A stretch of DNA of 64,000 bases, taken from assembly GCA_015063305.1 (NCBI GenBank), contig SVUJ01000009.1, forward strand, positions 1-64,000. Reading direction: 5' to 3'. A program made the translations under genes and the position numbers. The stretch is from Oscillospiraceae bacterium (GTDB lineage Bacteria > Bacillota > Clostridia > Oscillospirales > CAG-272). The notes beneath the pieces are model-generated. The model worked only from the letters and a program-made list of their open reading frames with translations, was not told where the DNA came from and ran no database searches. Of this stretch, positions 23,712-32,818 are shown piece by piece (the stretch's first letter is position 1; each line of letters opens with the position of its first letter).

Positions 23712-23740
23712 ATTATAATACATTTTTTCCCTAAAGTCAA
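23712..23740 (-). promoter_or_regulatory. Promoter of the transketolase operon
   Basis: TTGACT, 17-bp spacer, TATAAT on the minus strand. Confidence 0.8.
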
Positions 23741-23758
23741 GGGGGCGCCATATTATGC

Positions 23759-25192
23759 TTAATTAATTTTATACTTAGTGCCCTCTGCCGTGTCTATGAG
23801 GGTAACTCCCTTGTCAGCCAGCTCCTTGCGGATAGCATCGGCGGTGGCGTAATCCTTTGCCTTCTTTGCTTCCTTTCGCTTCTGGATCATAGCCTCTATC
23901 TCGGCGATAAAGGGATCGTCCGAGGGAGTGGCTTCCTCTTGCTTTTGCGAAAGCTGCTTTTCTGCCGCCTTAATGAGGTCAAGTCCGAGAACTGTGTCAA
24001 ACTCGGATATCAAAGAGAGCTTTGTTGCCGCGTTGGTCTTTGCCTTGAGAAGGTCATAGAGCGCGGTGATGGCAAGAGACGTGTTGAGGTCGTTGTCAAG
24101 CGCGTCTGTAAATCTCTTGCGGAGCGCGGCAGCGCTTTCGGTGTCTATCGCCGAGCTGTCCTTCTCGGAGAGCAGGGAAGCGGTCTTTGCCACGAGCTTA
24201 TTGTATGCCGTTACCGTGTTGTCAAGGTTCTCGTAAGAGAAAACGAGCGACTTGCGGTAGTGCGACTGCAAGCAGAACATACGGTACACCAGCGGATCGT
24301 ATCCCTTTTGCTCAAGCAGAGATACGGTCAGAAATTCTCCGCTCGATTTGCTCATCTTTCCCGAATTCGTGTTGAGGTGATGAACGTGGAACCAGTAATT
24401 GCACCACTTGTGCCCGATATAAGCCTCGCTCTGCGCGATCTCGTTTGTGTGGTGGGGGAAAGCGTTGTCTATACCGCCGCAGTGTATATCGAGGTACTCG
24501 CCGAGGTTTTTCATACTGATGCAGGAGCACTCGATATGCCAACCGGGATATCCTATACCCCAGGGGCTATCCCACTTGAGCTCCTGATCGTCGAACTTGG
24601 ACTTTGTGAACCAGAGCACGAAGTCTGCCTTGTTTCTCTTGTTGGTGTCGGCTTCAACGCCTTCTCTCACGCCTACCTCAAGATCCTCCTCGCGGAAATC
24701 GTTGAAAACGTAATACTGATTGAGCTTCGAGGTGTCAAAGTAGATATTTCCGCCTGCCTCGTAAGCGTATCCCTTTTCGATAAGACTTGTTATGACCTCG
24801 ATAAAGCTGTCGATACAGCCTGTTGCGGGGGCAACAACGTCGGGAGTCTTGATGTTGAGCTTCTCGCAGTCGGCAAAGAAAGCATCGGTATAAAACTTTG
24901 CTATCTCCATTACCGTTTTGCGCTCACGCTTAGCGCCCTTGAGCATCTTGTCTTCTCCCTCGTCGGCGTCACTTGTGAGGTGTCCTACGTCGGTGATGTT
25001 CATAACGCGCTTGACGTCGTATCCCGAAAAACGCAGATACTTTTCAAGAACGTCCTCCATTATATAGCTGCGAAGATTTCCTATGTGAGCATAGTGATAT
25101 ACCGTCGGACCGCAGGTATACATATTTACCTTTCCGGGTACGTTAGGTACGAATTCTTCTCTTTTTCTTGAAAGTGAATTGTAAAGCAGCAT
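23759..25192 (-). CDS. cysS: Cysteinyl-tRNA synthetase
   Basis: 477 residues, full length. Charges tRNA-Cys. Zinc ligands C27, C222 and H247 region (CTCGPTV, ECSCIS, PHHTNE), HIGH-type HIGN at 36-39, KMSKS at 279-283, and a C-terminal anticodon-binding domain. ATG directly follows the cysE stop, so the two are one operon downstream of the T-box leader and both should respond to uncharged tRNA-Cys. Confidence 0.97.
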   Translation of the reverse strand: MLLYNSLSRKREEFVPNVPGKVNMYTCGPTVYHYAHIGNLRSYIMEDVLEKYLRFSGYDVKRVMNITDVGHLTSDADEGEDKMLKGAKRERKTVMEIAKFYTDAFFADCEKLNIKTPDVVAPATGCIDSFIEVITSLIEKGYAYEAGGNIYFDTSKLNQYYVFNDFREEDLEVGVREGVEADTNKRNKADFVLWFTKSKFDDQELKWDSPWGIGYPGWHIECSCISMKNLGEYLDIHCGGIDNAFPHHTNEIAQSEAYIGHKWCNYWFHVHHLNTNSGKMSKSSGEFLTVSLLEQKGYDPLVYRMFCLQSHYRKSLVFSYENLDNTVTAYNKLVAKTASLLSEKDSSAIDTESAAALRKRFTDALDNDLNTSLAITALYDLLKAKTNAATKLSLISEFDTVLGLDLIKAAEKQLSQKQEEATPSDDPFIAEIEAMIQKRKEAKKAKDYATADAIRKELADKGVTLIDTAEGTKYKIN

Positions 25193-25936
25193 TTATCTTT
25201 TCTCCTTTTTGTTCTTTTTGAGGTCTGTTATCTGCGCCTCAAGCTCCGAGAGCTTTGCCTCAAGCGCCTTTATCTGTTGAGCAACAGGGTCGGGAATGTG
25301 TACTTGATCGAGCTCGTCAACCCTCTGACCCTCTCTCTTTACTATCTTTGCCGGTATTCCGACCGCCGTGCAGTTCTCGGGTATCTCCTCAAGCACCACT
25401 GCGTTTGCGGCTATTTTGGAATTATCTCCTATATTGAACGGACCCAGCACCTTTGCTCCCGCGCCAACCATAACGCCGTCGCCGAGGGTGGGGTGACGTT
25501 TTCCAACGTCCTTTCCCGTTCCTCCGAGGGTCACTCCCTGATATATCGTGCAGTTATCTCCGATCTCAGCGGTTTCTCCTATGACCACTCCCATTCCGTG
25601 GTCTATAACGAGTCCCTTGCCTATCTTAGCGCCCGGGTGTATCTCTATTCCCGTACAATGTCTTGCTATCTGGCTTATCGCTCTCGCCGCGAAAAAGTGC
25701 TTCTGCTCGTAAAGCTTGTGCGACACGCGGTAAGCGAGAAGGGCGTGCATTCCCGAATAGAGGAGAAGCACCTCGGCATCACTCCTCGCCGCGGGATCGC
25801 GCTCTCTTACAGCCTTTACGTCGTATTTTACAGTCTGTACGGCGCTGTTCACTCCCTTTTTTAGGGTAATTATTTTTTTCTTTATATCCTTGATATCGGG
25901 AAGGGATCTCTTTTGAGATCTGATAAGTCTATCCAT
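25193..25936 (-). CDS. cysE: Serine O-acetyltransferase
   Basis: 247 residues from the ATG behind CAGGAGG; a longer frame would run back into the T-box terminator. N-terminal helical part, then left-handed beta-helix hexapeptide repeats with HPGAKIGKGLVIDHGMGVVI and the GVTLGGTGK loop. Makes O-acetylserine, the cysteine precursor. The C-terminal tail is longer than usual and ends in a coiled Lys/Glu stretch. Paired with cysS under a T-box. Confidence 0.95.
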   Translation of the reverse strand: MDRLIRSQKRSLPDIKDIKKKIITLKKGVNSAVQTVKYDVKAVRERDPAARSDAEVLLLYSGMHALLAYRVSHKLYEQKHFFAARAISQIARHCTGIEIHPGAKIGKGLVIDHGMGVVIGETAEIGDNCTIYQGVTLGGTGKDVGKRHPTLGDGVMVGAGAKVLGPFNIGDNSKIAANAVVLEEIPENCTAVGIPAKIVKREGQRVDELDQVHIPDPVAQQIKALEAKLSELEAQITDLKKNKKEKR

Positions 25937-25949
25937 AAAAACCTCCTGA

Positions 25950-26175
25950 ATATGATAAAAGCCTCTGCGCCAACGGCGCAGAGGCATAAATAACGCGGTT
26001 CCACTCTGCTTCAAAGACTGTGTCTTTGATCTCTTGCGCCCTTAACGCGGACAAACGCTGCCATTACGCAGGACCTTCGGGGCGCACACGCCGCGGCTCG
26101 CTTATGCCGTTTTCAGCCAATGACGGCAACTCTCTGAAAGCGATAAACACGGTTTTTTCCCGTTCAACGGTCTTA
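25950..26175 (-). promoter_or_regulatory. T-box riboswitch controlling cysE-cysS
   Basis: Contains the conserved T-box GAGTGGAACCGCG (25994-26006 on the minus strand) and, near the 5' end, the AGAGAG motif before a stem TGCCGT/ACGGCA. The terminator (GCCTCTGCGCC with its complement, then TTTTAT) at 25957-25985 lies 10 nt before the cysE ribosome site. Stem I is short. A UGC triplet after the first hairpin (in GTGTGCGCC) is a plausible Cys specifier. Uncharged tRNA-Cys would promote antitermination. Confidence 0.88.
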
Positions 26176-26179
26176 TAAC

Positions 26180-26208
26180 ATTATACAATATCAAAACAGA
26201 TTTGTAAA
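26180..26208 (-). promoter_or_regulatory. Promoter of the T-box operon
   Basis: TTTACA, 17-bp spacer, TATAAT on the minus strand. Confidence 0.8.
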
Positions 26209-26224
26209 CAGTTTTTTGAAATTT

Positions 26225-26440
26225 TTAATTCTCAGTTTTCTCGGCATACTCGGAAATATCTATATCCTTGAGCTTGGCATCGGGTATTCTGCCCTTTGTT
26301 CGCTCAAAATAGGCGATATTATTTCTGAGCATAAAATTGAACTGATTTGAAGGCGTGCGGTTTTCCGCTTCCGAGATATAAAGCAGCTTTTTGAGCATAT
26401 CTTCGGAAAGCCTTATGTTTATACTGTAATTATTTTTCAT
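26225..26440 (-). CDS. Ribbon-helix-helix (CopG/Arc-like) protein
   Basis: 71 residues. SINIRLSEDMLKKLLYISEA followed by TPSNQFNFMLRNNIAYFE is the beta-helix-helix pattern of small dimeric DNA-binding proteins. Follows the LRR lipoprotein gene by 3 nt, so it is probably co-transcribed with it. Could be an orphan antitoxin-like regulator; no toxin is adjacent. Confidence 0.7.
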   Translation of the reverse strand: MKNNYSINIRLSEDMLKKLLYISEAENRTPSNQFNFMLRNNIAYFERTKGRIPDAKLKDIDISEYAEKTEN

Positions 26441-26443
26441 ATA

Positions 26444-27532
26444 TCATTTACGCTTCTTATCGTTAGTGTTGTTCTTTCTTACAGTCTGAGTTTTAGCTGC
26501 GTTTTTCTTTTCCATACGGATAAATACAAATGCCGCAACAGCTATTCCCACGAGCACAACGCCAAGTATCACTACGGCGATAATTGTGGACGCGGTGTTC
26601 TTTTCCTTTACGGGCTCGGTGACCTCGGGCGCGGTCGTTTCAGCGGGAGCATTGGGGGTGTAGGTAACGGTCTCCACAACGTCTACTCCATATACAGTTC
26701 CGCTTACCGTGAGCTTATCGGCGGTGTATCCATCTTTTGAAGGGGAAGGAATGCTGTAGGCTGCGCCGTAGGGCTTATCTGCCTCAACTACGCTTTCTGC
26801 AAGCTGATTGCCCTGAGCGTCTACATATTTTACCGTCACAGTTGCCAGAGTGTTCGGAGAATCGGTGCGAGCTGCCTCTGCAAAGGACTTTGAAGCGCCC
26901 TTGAAGGCATTCTCGTGAACCTTGTCAGCGGTTATGCCGCTGAATATAGTGAGGTTTTCGATAGAACGGCAGTTGTAGAACGCGCCGTCGGGTATAGCTA
27001 CGTTTGCGAAGACGGCGGCATTTTTAACAGAAGAGCAGTAAGCGAAAGCGTTTGCTCCGAGAGTTGTAACACCTGCGGGTACGACAGCAACGGTGAGCGC
27101 CGAGCAGCCCTCAAACGCCGAGTCCTTTATTACCTCAAGGGTGGTGGGTAGATTTATCGTGGTGAGCGCCGAGTTGTACGCGAAAGCAGACTTTCCTATG
27201 CTCTTTACAGATGCGGGAAGATTTACGCTTTCAAGCGCTGTAAAGCCGTAGAAGGCATAGTCACCGATGTTGGCAACGCCCTCGGATACGGTCAGGGTCT
27301 TAGCGTGAGCGAGCATAGCCAACCAGGGAAGCTCGGTCTGAGCGGAGTAATCATTCATAGTTCCGTTGCCCGATATGCTAAGAGCCTTTGTGTCTGCGTC
27401 ATACGACCAGGTAACACCCGATCCGCAAGCACCGCTGTCGCTCGCAGGCGCGGACGAGCCGCAGGACACCATAGATATTATAAGCAATAAAGTCAAAAGC
27501 ATTAAAGCTGTTATTTTCAATATTCTCTTCAT
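26444..27532 (-). CDS. Lipoprotein with BspA-type leucine-rich repeats and MucBP domain
   Basis: 362 residues from the ATG 11 nt after AAAGGAA. Signal with lipobox ISMVSC, LRR_5/BspA repeats (about 70-210, units like IGDYAFYGFTALESVNLPAS), a MucBP-like module (about 228-285, VTVKYVDAQGNQL...PSKDGYTAD), Thr/Pro/Glu linker, and a second TM near the C-terminus (TIIAVVILGVVLVGIAVAAF) with a basic tail. Having both lipidation and a C-terminal TM is unusual. Probable surface adhesion or sensing role. Confidence 0.8.
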   Translation of the reverse strand: MKRILKITALMLLTLLLIISMVSCGSSAPASDSGACGSGVTWSYDADTKALSISGNGTMNDYSAQTELPWLAMLAHAKTLTVSEGVANIGDYAFYGFTALESVNLPASVKSIGKSAFAYNSALTTINLPTTLEVIKDSAFEGCSALTVAVVPAGVTTLGANAFAYCSSVKNAAVFANVAIPDGAFYNCRSIENLTIFSGITADKVHENAFKGASKSFAEAARTDSPNTLATVTVKYVDAQGNQLAESVVEADKPYGAAYSIPSPSKDGYTADKLTVSGTVYGVDVVETVTYTPNAPAETTAPEVTEPVKEKNTASTIIAVVILGVVLVGIAVAAFVFIRMEKKNAAKTQTVRKNNTNDKKRK

Positions 27533-27673
27533 TTTTACAAAAATTCCTTTCAGCAAACTTCTAACCATTACATTATACAATATATACCAGGTGGTGTCAA
27601 TGTATTTTTTGTTAAATAATACGTGGATACCTTGTGGTGACGTTTGGTTTTCTAATTTATGTTTTACTTATCT

Positions 27674-27801
27674 GTTTGTTTTTAGGGTCGTCGAGGGAGC
27701 CGACCCCTACCGATTGTAAATATCGTTTTCTAAATCTCAGTGAAATCAAATTTTAATGCTTGTGGTAGGGGTCGGCGCCCTCGACGACCCTAAAAACAAA
27801 C
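27674..27801. repeat. REP-type palindromic element, family 1
   Basis: 38-bp terminal arms (one starts GTTTGTTTTTAGGGTCGTCG) match at 37 of 38 positions in opposite orientation around a 52-bp AT-rich centre. The last 27 bases before the A/T tail of the right arm recur exactly inside the REP-associated transposase gene at 60573-60599. Confidence 0.9.
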
Positions 27802-27906
27802 ATTACAATTTAAACCTCATCACTGTGGCTAAAAACAGTGTGAAAATTTTTGAGGGGGGGCGAGGGGGAACTTTTTATAAAAAGTTCCCCCTTGCCCGCA
27901 TCCCCA

Positions 27907-29349
27907 TCAAAATCTAAAATACAAAAATGGGTTGTAGCCTGAGTTCACGAGGTAGGCGGTACACAATATAAGAGTAAGAAAAGACAATAGGTTGAGCGCC
28001 CACAGGGTGGGTGTTCCGTATTTTTTTGATGAGAGCAGGGATAGGGTTTTTCTTTTGAATAAGGGCAGAGAAGCCAAGGTCATTATTGCTAAGGGTATGA
28101 TGTTTCTTGTCAGCTCATATTTTGAAAGCTCGGATATAAGCGGCGCGCCGCCCGCTCCAAACATTATTTTTATACAAGAGAGAGCTTGTACGAGCGTGAG
28201 CGAGCTATCCGCGCCGTCGGACGCGAATATCAGCCAACCGAAGAGGATAAGGAGCAGAGCGTATACGTGCCGCAATACCCTCGGTGCTTTTTTCAGATAT
28301 TTCAGAAGAAATGCCTTTTCTATGCTCAGTATGAGGAAGTAGTAAAGTCCCCACAAAAGAAAATTTCCGCCCGCGCCATGCCATACGCCCGTGAGCGACC
28401 AGACCACAAATAAATTCAGATACATACGCGCCTTGCCGCGTCTGTTTCCGCCGAGGGGGATATAGACGTATTCTCTGAACCAAGTTGAAAGGGTGATATG
28501 CCAGCGTCTCCAAAAATCGCTTATGCTTTCGGACACGTAGGGGTAGTTGAAATTTTCGGGAAAGGAAAACCCAAAAATCTTTCCAAGACCTACCGCCATA
28601 TCCGAGTATCCCGAAAAATCAAAATATATCTGAAAGGCGTAGAAAATCACGCCGAGCCACACCCCGAGCGTGTCGGCGTTACCGACCTCAAAGCTTTTGG
28701 AAAAGCTCTGCCACATCTCGCCTGCGGTGTTCGCAAGAAGCACCTTTTTCGCAAGACCCGCGCTAAATCTTCTTATCCCATCTGCCGCCAAGGTGAGCGA
28801 ATGAGAGCGCTTTCTTATCTGTCCCTCGATGTCGCTGTATCTTATTATAGGCCCTGCCACGAGCTGTGGGAAAAGCGCCACGTAGGTGGCGGGGGTGAGC
28901 GGGTCTTTTGCGGCGGCGGTCTCCTTGCGGTATACGTCTATCACGTAGGAGAGCGCCTGAAAGGTGTAAAATGATATCCCCACGGGCAGGGGAATATTCA
29001 GCGGTCTTAGCTTGATACCCAACGGTAGTGAGGAAATGAGCGTTACAGCAAAATCATAGTATTTGAAAAAGGCGAGGATAGCGAGGTTGAATATTATGGC
29101 GGCTATCAATATCAGCCTTGCTCCCCTTTTGTTTTCTCGGTCGATGCTCTTTTGCACACCCAGCGCGAAGATGTAGTCGCCAAGGACGGTGAATACCATC
29201 AAAAAAACGTACACAGGCTCGCCAAACCCATAAAAAATAAGGCTGAAGAAGAGAAGTACGGCGTTGCGCCACCCAAGCGGTACACAGAAATATATACCTA
29301 TACACAATGGCAGAAAAAGAAATATGAATTCAAGCGAAGAGAAGAGCAT
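27907..29349 (-). CDS. MBOAT O-acyltransferase (AlgI/DltB-like)
   Basis: 480 residues from MLFSSLEFIFLFLPL, the standard AlgI start; an upstream in-frame TTG would add 16 residues, and no clear ribosome site separates the choices. About 10-12 TM helices. Conserved signatures: PVGISFYTFQALSYVIDVYR, DFWRRWHITLSTWFREYVYI, PLGGNR, and the catalytic His in LTGVWHGAG. Transfers acyl groups, usually acetyl, across the membrane to an extracellular polymer. No AlgJ/AlgX/DltD partner is adjacent. Confidence 0.9.
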   Translation of the reverse strand: MLFSSLEFIFLFLPLCIGIYFCVPLGWRNAVLLFFSLIFYGFGEPVYVFLMVFTVLGDYIFALGVQKSIDRENKRGARLILIAAIIFNLAILAFFKYYDFAVTLISSLPLGIKLRPLNIPLPVGISFYTFQALSYVIDVYRKETAAAKDPLTPATYVALFPQLVAGPIIRYSDIEGQIRKRSHSLTLAADGIRRFSAGLAKKVLLANTAGEMWQSFSKSFEVGNADTLGVWLGVIFYAFQIYFDFSGYSDMAVGLGKIFGFSFPENFNYPYVSESISDFWRRWHITLSTWFREYVYIPLGGNRRGKARMYLNLFVVWSLTGVWHGAGGNFLLWGLYYFLILSIEKAFLLKYLKKAPRVLRHVYALLLILFGWLIFASDGADSSLTLVQALSCIKIMFGAGGAPLISELSKYELTRNIIPLAIMTLASLPLFKRKTLSLLSSKKYGTPTLWALNLLSFLTLILCTAYLVNSGYNPFLYFRF

Positions 29350-29442
29350 AAGGACAAAAGAGAGGGAGACACAAAAATATCTCCCTCTTTCCCCCAATCT
29401 TTAAAATTATGTAAAATATTTGGGGTGTGTTATGTGTATATT

Positions 29443-30702
29443 TTATTTCTCTATATCTATCATTGCCTGAGCCGCCGACATTATTCCTATCCTTCCGCTC
29501 TCGTAGGTAAGTCCGCCCTGGAAGAAGGCGGTGTAGGGGGGACGGAGAGGTCCGTCTGCCGAGAGCTCGATGGACGAGCCCTGTGTGAACGCGCCCGCCG
29601 CCATTATTACGTTGTCCGAGTATCCCGGCATTGCCCAGGGCTCGGGAACAACGAAGGAATCTATCGGAGATCCCGCCTGAATTCCTCGGCAGAAAGCGCA
29701 GAGCTTTTCGGGGGCGCGGGTTATGACCGTCTGGATTATGTCGTATCTGGGCTCGTTCCAAGCGGGTTCGACCTCATATCCGAGCGCGTCAAAGATGTAA
29801 GCCGCAAGGTGCGCGGTCTTGAGCGCCTGCGCGGTGGTGTGGGGAGCATAGAACAGACCCTTGAACATATTCTTGTTCTGACCGAGTGTAGCTCCTACCT
29901 CACAGCCAACGCCTACCGAGGTAAGTCTGTAGGACGCAAGCTCGACCGCTCTCGGAGTTCCCGCGATATATCCGCCGCTCTCAGCCATTCCGCCGCCCGG
30001 GTTCTTTATCAGAGAGCCGATTATCATATCAGCTCCGAATGCGGTGGGCTCGTTTTCCTCGGTGAACTCGCCGTAGCAGTTGTCTACCACAACGTAGCTT
30101 GCGGGGGATATTGACTTGACGAACTCGGTTGCCTTTGCTATCTGTGCGACGCTCAGGGTCTTTCTGTTAAGATACCCCTTGGAGCGCTGTATAAATACCA
30201 CCTTAACGCGGCTTCCGTGCTCGGTGAGCACCGAGCGGATATGCTCAAAATCAAAGCTTCCGTCGGCATTCAGGTCGGACTGCATATAATCCACCCCGAA
30301 ATCCTTCAGAGAGCCGTCGCCGCGGCTTCCCGTGTTTCCTATAACCTCGTCAAGCGTGTCGTAGGGCTTGCCCGCGATAGAAAATATAATGTCGCCGGGG
30401 CGGAGAAGTCCGAAAAGACCTATGGTCAGCGCCTGAGTTCCGTTCACTATGCTGTGCCTTACAAACGCCGCCTCAGCGCCCATAACGTCAGCCCATATTC
30501 TGTCCAGCACATCTCTTCCGCGGTCGTCGTAGCCGTATCCGCTGGTGGGGTTGAACATAGCCTCGCTCACGCGGTGCTCCTTGAAGGAGTTCATTATCTT
30601 TTGGGTGTTTTTAAAGGATATCTCGTCTATCCTCGCAAAGGTATCCACAAGCTTTTGCTCTGCTTCAAAGGTAAGATCTATTATCTTCTGTGAAAAGTTC
30701 AT
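29443..30702 (-). CDS. Methionine gamma-lyase family PLP enzyme (aluminium-resistance type)
   Basis: 419 residues, full length for the family. PLP fold type I with NPTSGYGYDDRGRD, the cofactor region SIVNGTQALTIGLFG, VVDNCYGEF, and the Schiff-base Lys in GSLIKNPGGG. Family members are usually annotated as methionine gamma-lyase-like/YnbB; the true substrate is not established. Stands alone between MBOAT and peptidase genes. Confidence 0.88.
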   Translation of the reverse strand: MNFSQKIIDLTFEAEQKLVDTFARIDEISFKNTQKIMNSFKEHRVSEAMFNPTSGYGYDDRGRDVLDRIWADVMGAEAAFVRHSIVNGTQALTIGLFGLLRPGDIIFSIAGKPYDTLDEVIGNTGSRGDGSLKDFGVDYMQSDLNADGSFDFEHIRSVLTEHGSRVKVVFIQRSKGYLNRKTLSVAQIAKATEFVKSISPASYVVVDNCYGEFTEENEPTAFGADMIIGSLIKNPGGGMAESGGYIAGTPRAVELASYRLTSVGVGCEVGATLGQNKNMFKGLFYAPHTTAQALKTAHLAAYIFDALGYEVEPAWNEPRYDIIQTVITRAPEKLCAFCRGIQAGSPIDSFVVPEPWAMPGYSDNVIMAAGAFTQGSSIELSADGPLRPPYTAFFQGGLTYESGRIGIMSAAQAMIDIEK

Positions 30703-30729
30703 TTTTTTATTCCTTGCTTTCTTAATTAA

Positions 30730-31731
30730 TTACGCCAAGCTCTCTATAAAGGCGGTGCTCAGCTCGACACACGCCGCAGCATCTCCAAGGTCAAGCATCT
30801 CAACACCCGAATGGATATATCTTGTGGGAATTGAAAGGGCAGTTGCTCTGCAACCAAGTCCCGACATCTGTATCGAGCTCGTATCCGTGCCGCCGTATGT
30901 CAGTACCTCAAACTGGTGAGCTATATTTTTCTCTTTTGCTATTCTTGCAAGCTCGGCTACCGTTTCGGCGTGGCATATGACCGAATTGTCCTTTATCTTG
31001 ATAGCCGCTCCTTTTCCAAGCGCACACTCCATAGGCTTTGCCCCAAGTGTGTCGCCCGTTCCCGTTACGTCGTAAACTATGGCGTAGTCGGGGGATATCG
31101 CGTATGCGGCGGTCTTAGCGCCGCGGCAACCGACCTCCTCCTGCGCCGAGAATACGAAGTAGATATCGTGCTTCGGGGGAGCTTTTTCAAAGCTTTGTGC
31201 AAGCTTTATCATAACGGCACAGCCTATCCTATCGTCAAGCGGTCTGCCGCAGACACGGCTTGAGGTCAGCCTTGTAAGCGAGGGGCGCACAACGAAGAAG
31301 TCGCCTATCTTCACGCGCCTTTCGGCGTCCTTTTTGCTCTTCGCTCCAATATCTATTATGAGCTTGTCGTTTGCGATATCCGCCGTCTTCACGCTCGACT
31401 CGCAAACGATAACTCCGCGCACTCCCCGCTCGGACACAACCTCGGACGAAGCCGCCGCCACAGGGTCGATACCGCCGATGGGAGCTATGCGTACAAATCC
31501 TTTTTCCTCGATGTAGGTCACAATAAAGCCTATCTCGTCCATGTGGGCGCAGAGCATTATTTTCTTGGGCTCTGCCGCGCTGCCCTTTTTGAGGGCTATA
31601 AGGTTTCCAAGGCTGTCGGTATAGCACTCGTCGCAAAGGGGAGTTATTATCTCACTTATTTTATTTCTTATCGCGTCCTCTCTGCCCGATACCGAGGGTA
31701 TCATACAGAGGGTCTTCAAGGTGTTATACAT
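30730..31731 (-). CDS. M42 family metallopeptidase 1
   Basis: 333 residues from ATG after AAGGAGATAGAT. Dinuclear metal ligands and catalytic residues visible: CAHMDEIGF, LDDRIGCAVM, QEEVGCRGA, YDVTGTGD and RYIHSGVE. M42 (TET/CelM/FrvX) aminopeptidases form 12-subunit tetrahedra that trim peptides from the proteasome-like pathway. Last of a three-gene tandem. Confidence 0.92.
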   Translation of the reverse strand: MYNTLKTLCMIPSVSGREDAIRNKISEIITPLCDECYTDSLGNLIALKKGSAAEPKKIMLCAHMDEIGFIVTYIEEKGFVRIAPIGGIDPVAAASSEVVSERGVRGVIVCESSVKTADIANDKLIIDIGAKSKKDAERRVKIGDFFVVRPSLTRLTSSRVCGRPLDDRIGCAVMIKLAQSFEKAPPKHDIYFVFSAQEEVGCRGAKTAAYAISPDYAIVYDVTGTGDTLGAKPMECALGKGAAIKIKDNSVICHAETVAELARIAKEKNIAHQFEVLTYGGTDTSSIQMSGLGCRATALSIPTRYIHSGVEMLDLGDAAACVELSTAFIESLA

Positions 31732-31735
31732 ATAT

Positions 31736-32818
31736 CTATCTCCTTGTAAGCGTTTTGTCGTCCCAGCATCTGAGCATAGCCAGGATATGCGAGAGCATCG
31801 AAGAATAGTCGTCGATATCCGCAACACAGGCGGCTGAGTGAAGGTAACGTGTGGGGGCAGAGAGCGCAAGCGTGCGGACTCCCTTGCCGCTTTTGTGTAT
31901 GTGAGAGGCGTCGTTAGCGCCCGACAGATACTTCTTTATCTGCGTCTTGATGCCGTTTTTCTCTGCCGTTTGGAGCGCAAAGTCCACAAACGCGCGGTCG
32001 TATATCGTTGAGCGGTCGATAAGCGAGATAACTCCGCCCTCTCCCTGTGTAGCCACGCGCTCACTCTCGCGCACTCCCGCAACGTCGGCGACTGCCGTTG
32101 TTTCAAGGACTATCGAATAGTCGGGAGCTATCGTCTGCGCGGCAACCTGCGCACCCGAAATACCAAGCTCCTCGCGCACGGTAAAGCAGAAATATAGGTC
32201 TATAGGAAGTCTGTCCTTCTCGGGGTATATATCTCTCATTACCTCTATCATAAGCGCGCATCCAAGCCTGTCGTCAAGCGCCTTGCATTTCAGCTTTTTG
32301 CCGTCCTTTCCGAAGCGGACGAACTCAGAGTCAAACGTACCGTAAGAGCCGATGTCAAGATATTTGAGTACCTCGTCGCGCCCCTTAGCTCCGATGTCTA
32401 TATACATCGACTCAACAGGGGTTATATTAAGTCTTTCTTCTTTTTTCTTATGGTGTATAGCCTTTGAGGAGATAACTCCGCTTATCTTTTTGCACTCATC
32501 ACCAAGAGTGACTTTCTTGCCGCAGAGCACACGCGGGTCTATACCGCCAAGCGTGTCGAACTTGAGATAGCCGTCATCGGTTATCTCATTTACCATAAAT
32601 CCGACCTCATCCGTATGGGCACTTATCATAAGGCGCTCTTTTTCGCCCGCTCCGCTTTCCATAACGGCGATGAGATTTCCCGCGCGGTCGGTGTAGAGCT
32701 TATCGCATACGTCACATATCTGCTCAGCTATAAAATCTCTCACGTTATCCTCACAGCCCGATGGGCCGAAGAGCAGACAAAGGCGCTCTAAAAGCTCAGC
32801 TCCATTGTACTTTATCAT
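31736..32818 (-). CDS. M42 family metallopeptidase 2
   Basis: 360 residues. Ligands SAHTDEVGF, LDDRLGCAL, REELGISGA, VLETTAVAD and TRYLHSAA. The fourth ligand position reads E-T-T where copy 1 has D-V-T, a difference known between M42 subtypes. Start overlaps the upstream peptidase stop (ATGA). Confidence 0.92.
   Translation of the reverse strand: MIKYNGAELLERLCLLFGPSGCEDNVRDFIAEQICDVCDKLYTDRAGNLIAVMESGAGEKERLMISAHTDEVGFMVNEITDDGYLKFDTLGGIDPRVLCGKKVTLGDECKKISGVISSKAIHHKKKEERLNITPVESMYIDIGAKGRDEVLKYLDIGSYGTFDSEFVRFGKDGKKLKCKALDDRLGCALMIEVMRDIYPEKDRLPIDLYFCFTVREELGISGAQVAAQTIAPDYSIVLETTAVADVAGVRESERVATQGEGGVISLIDRSTIYDRAFVDFALQTAEKNGIKTQIKKYLSGANDASHIHKSGKGVRTLALSAPTRYLHSAACVADIDDYSSMLSHILAMLRCWDDKTLTRR

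Noticed and set aside
23939-25171. 410-residue frame antisense to cysS
   Set aside because: Composition follows the opposite strand of cysS; no start signal.
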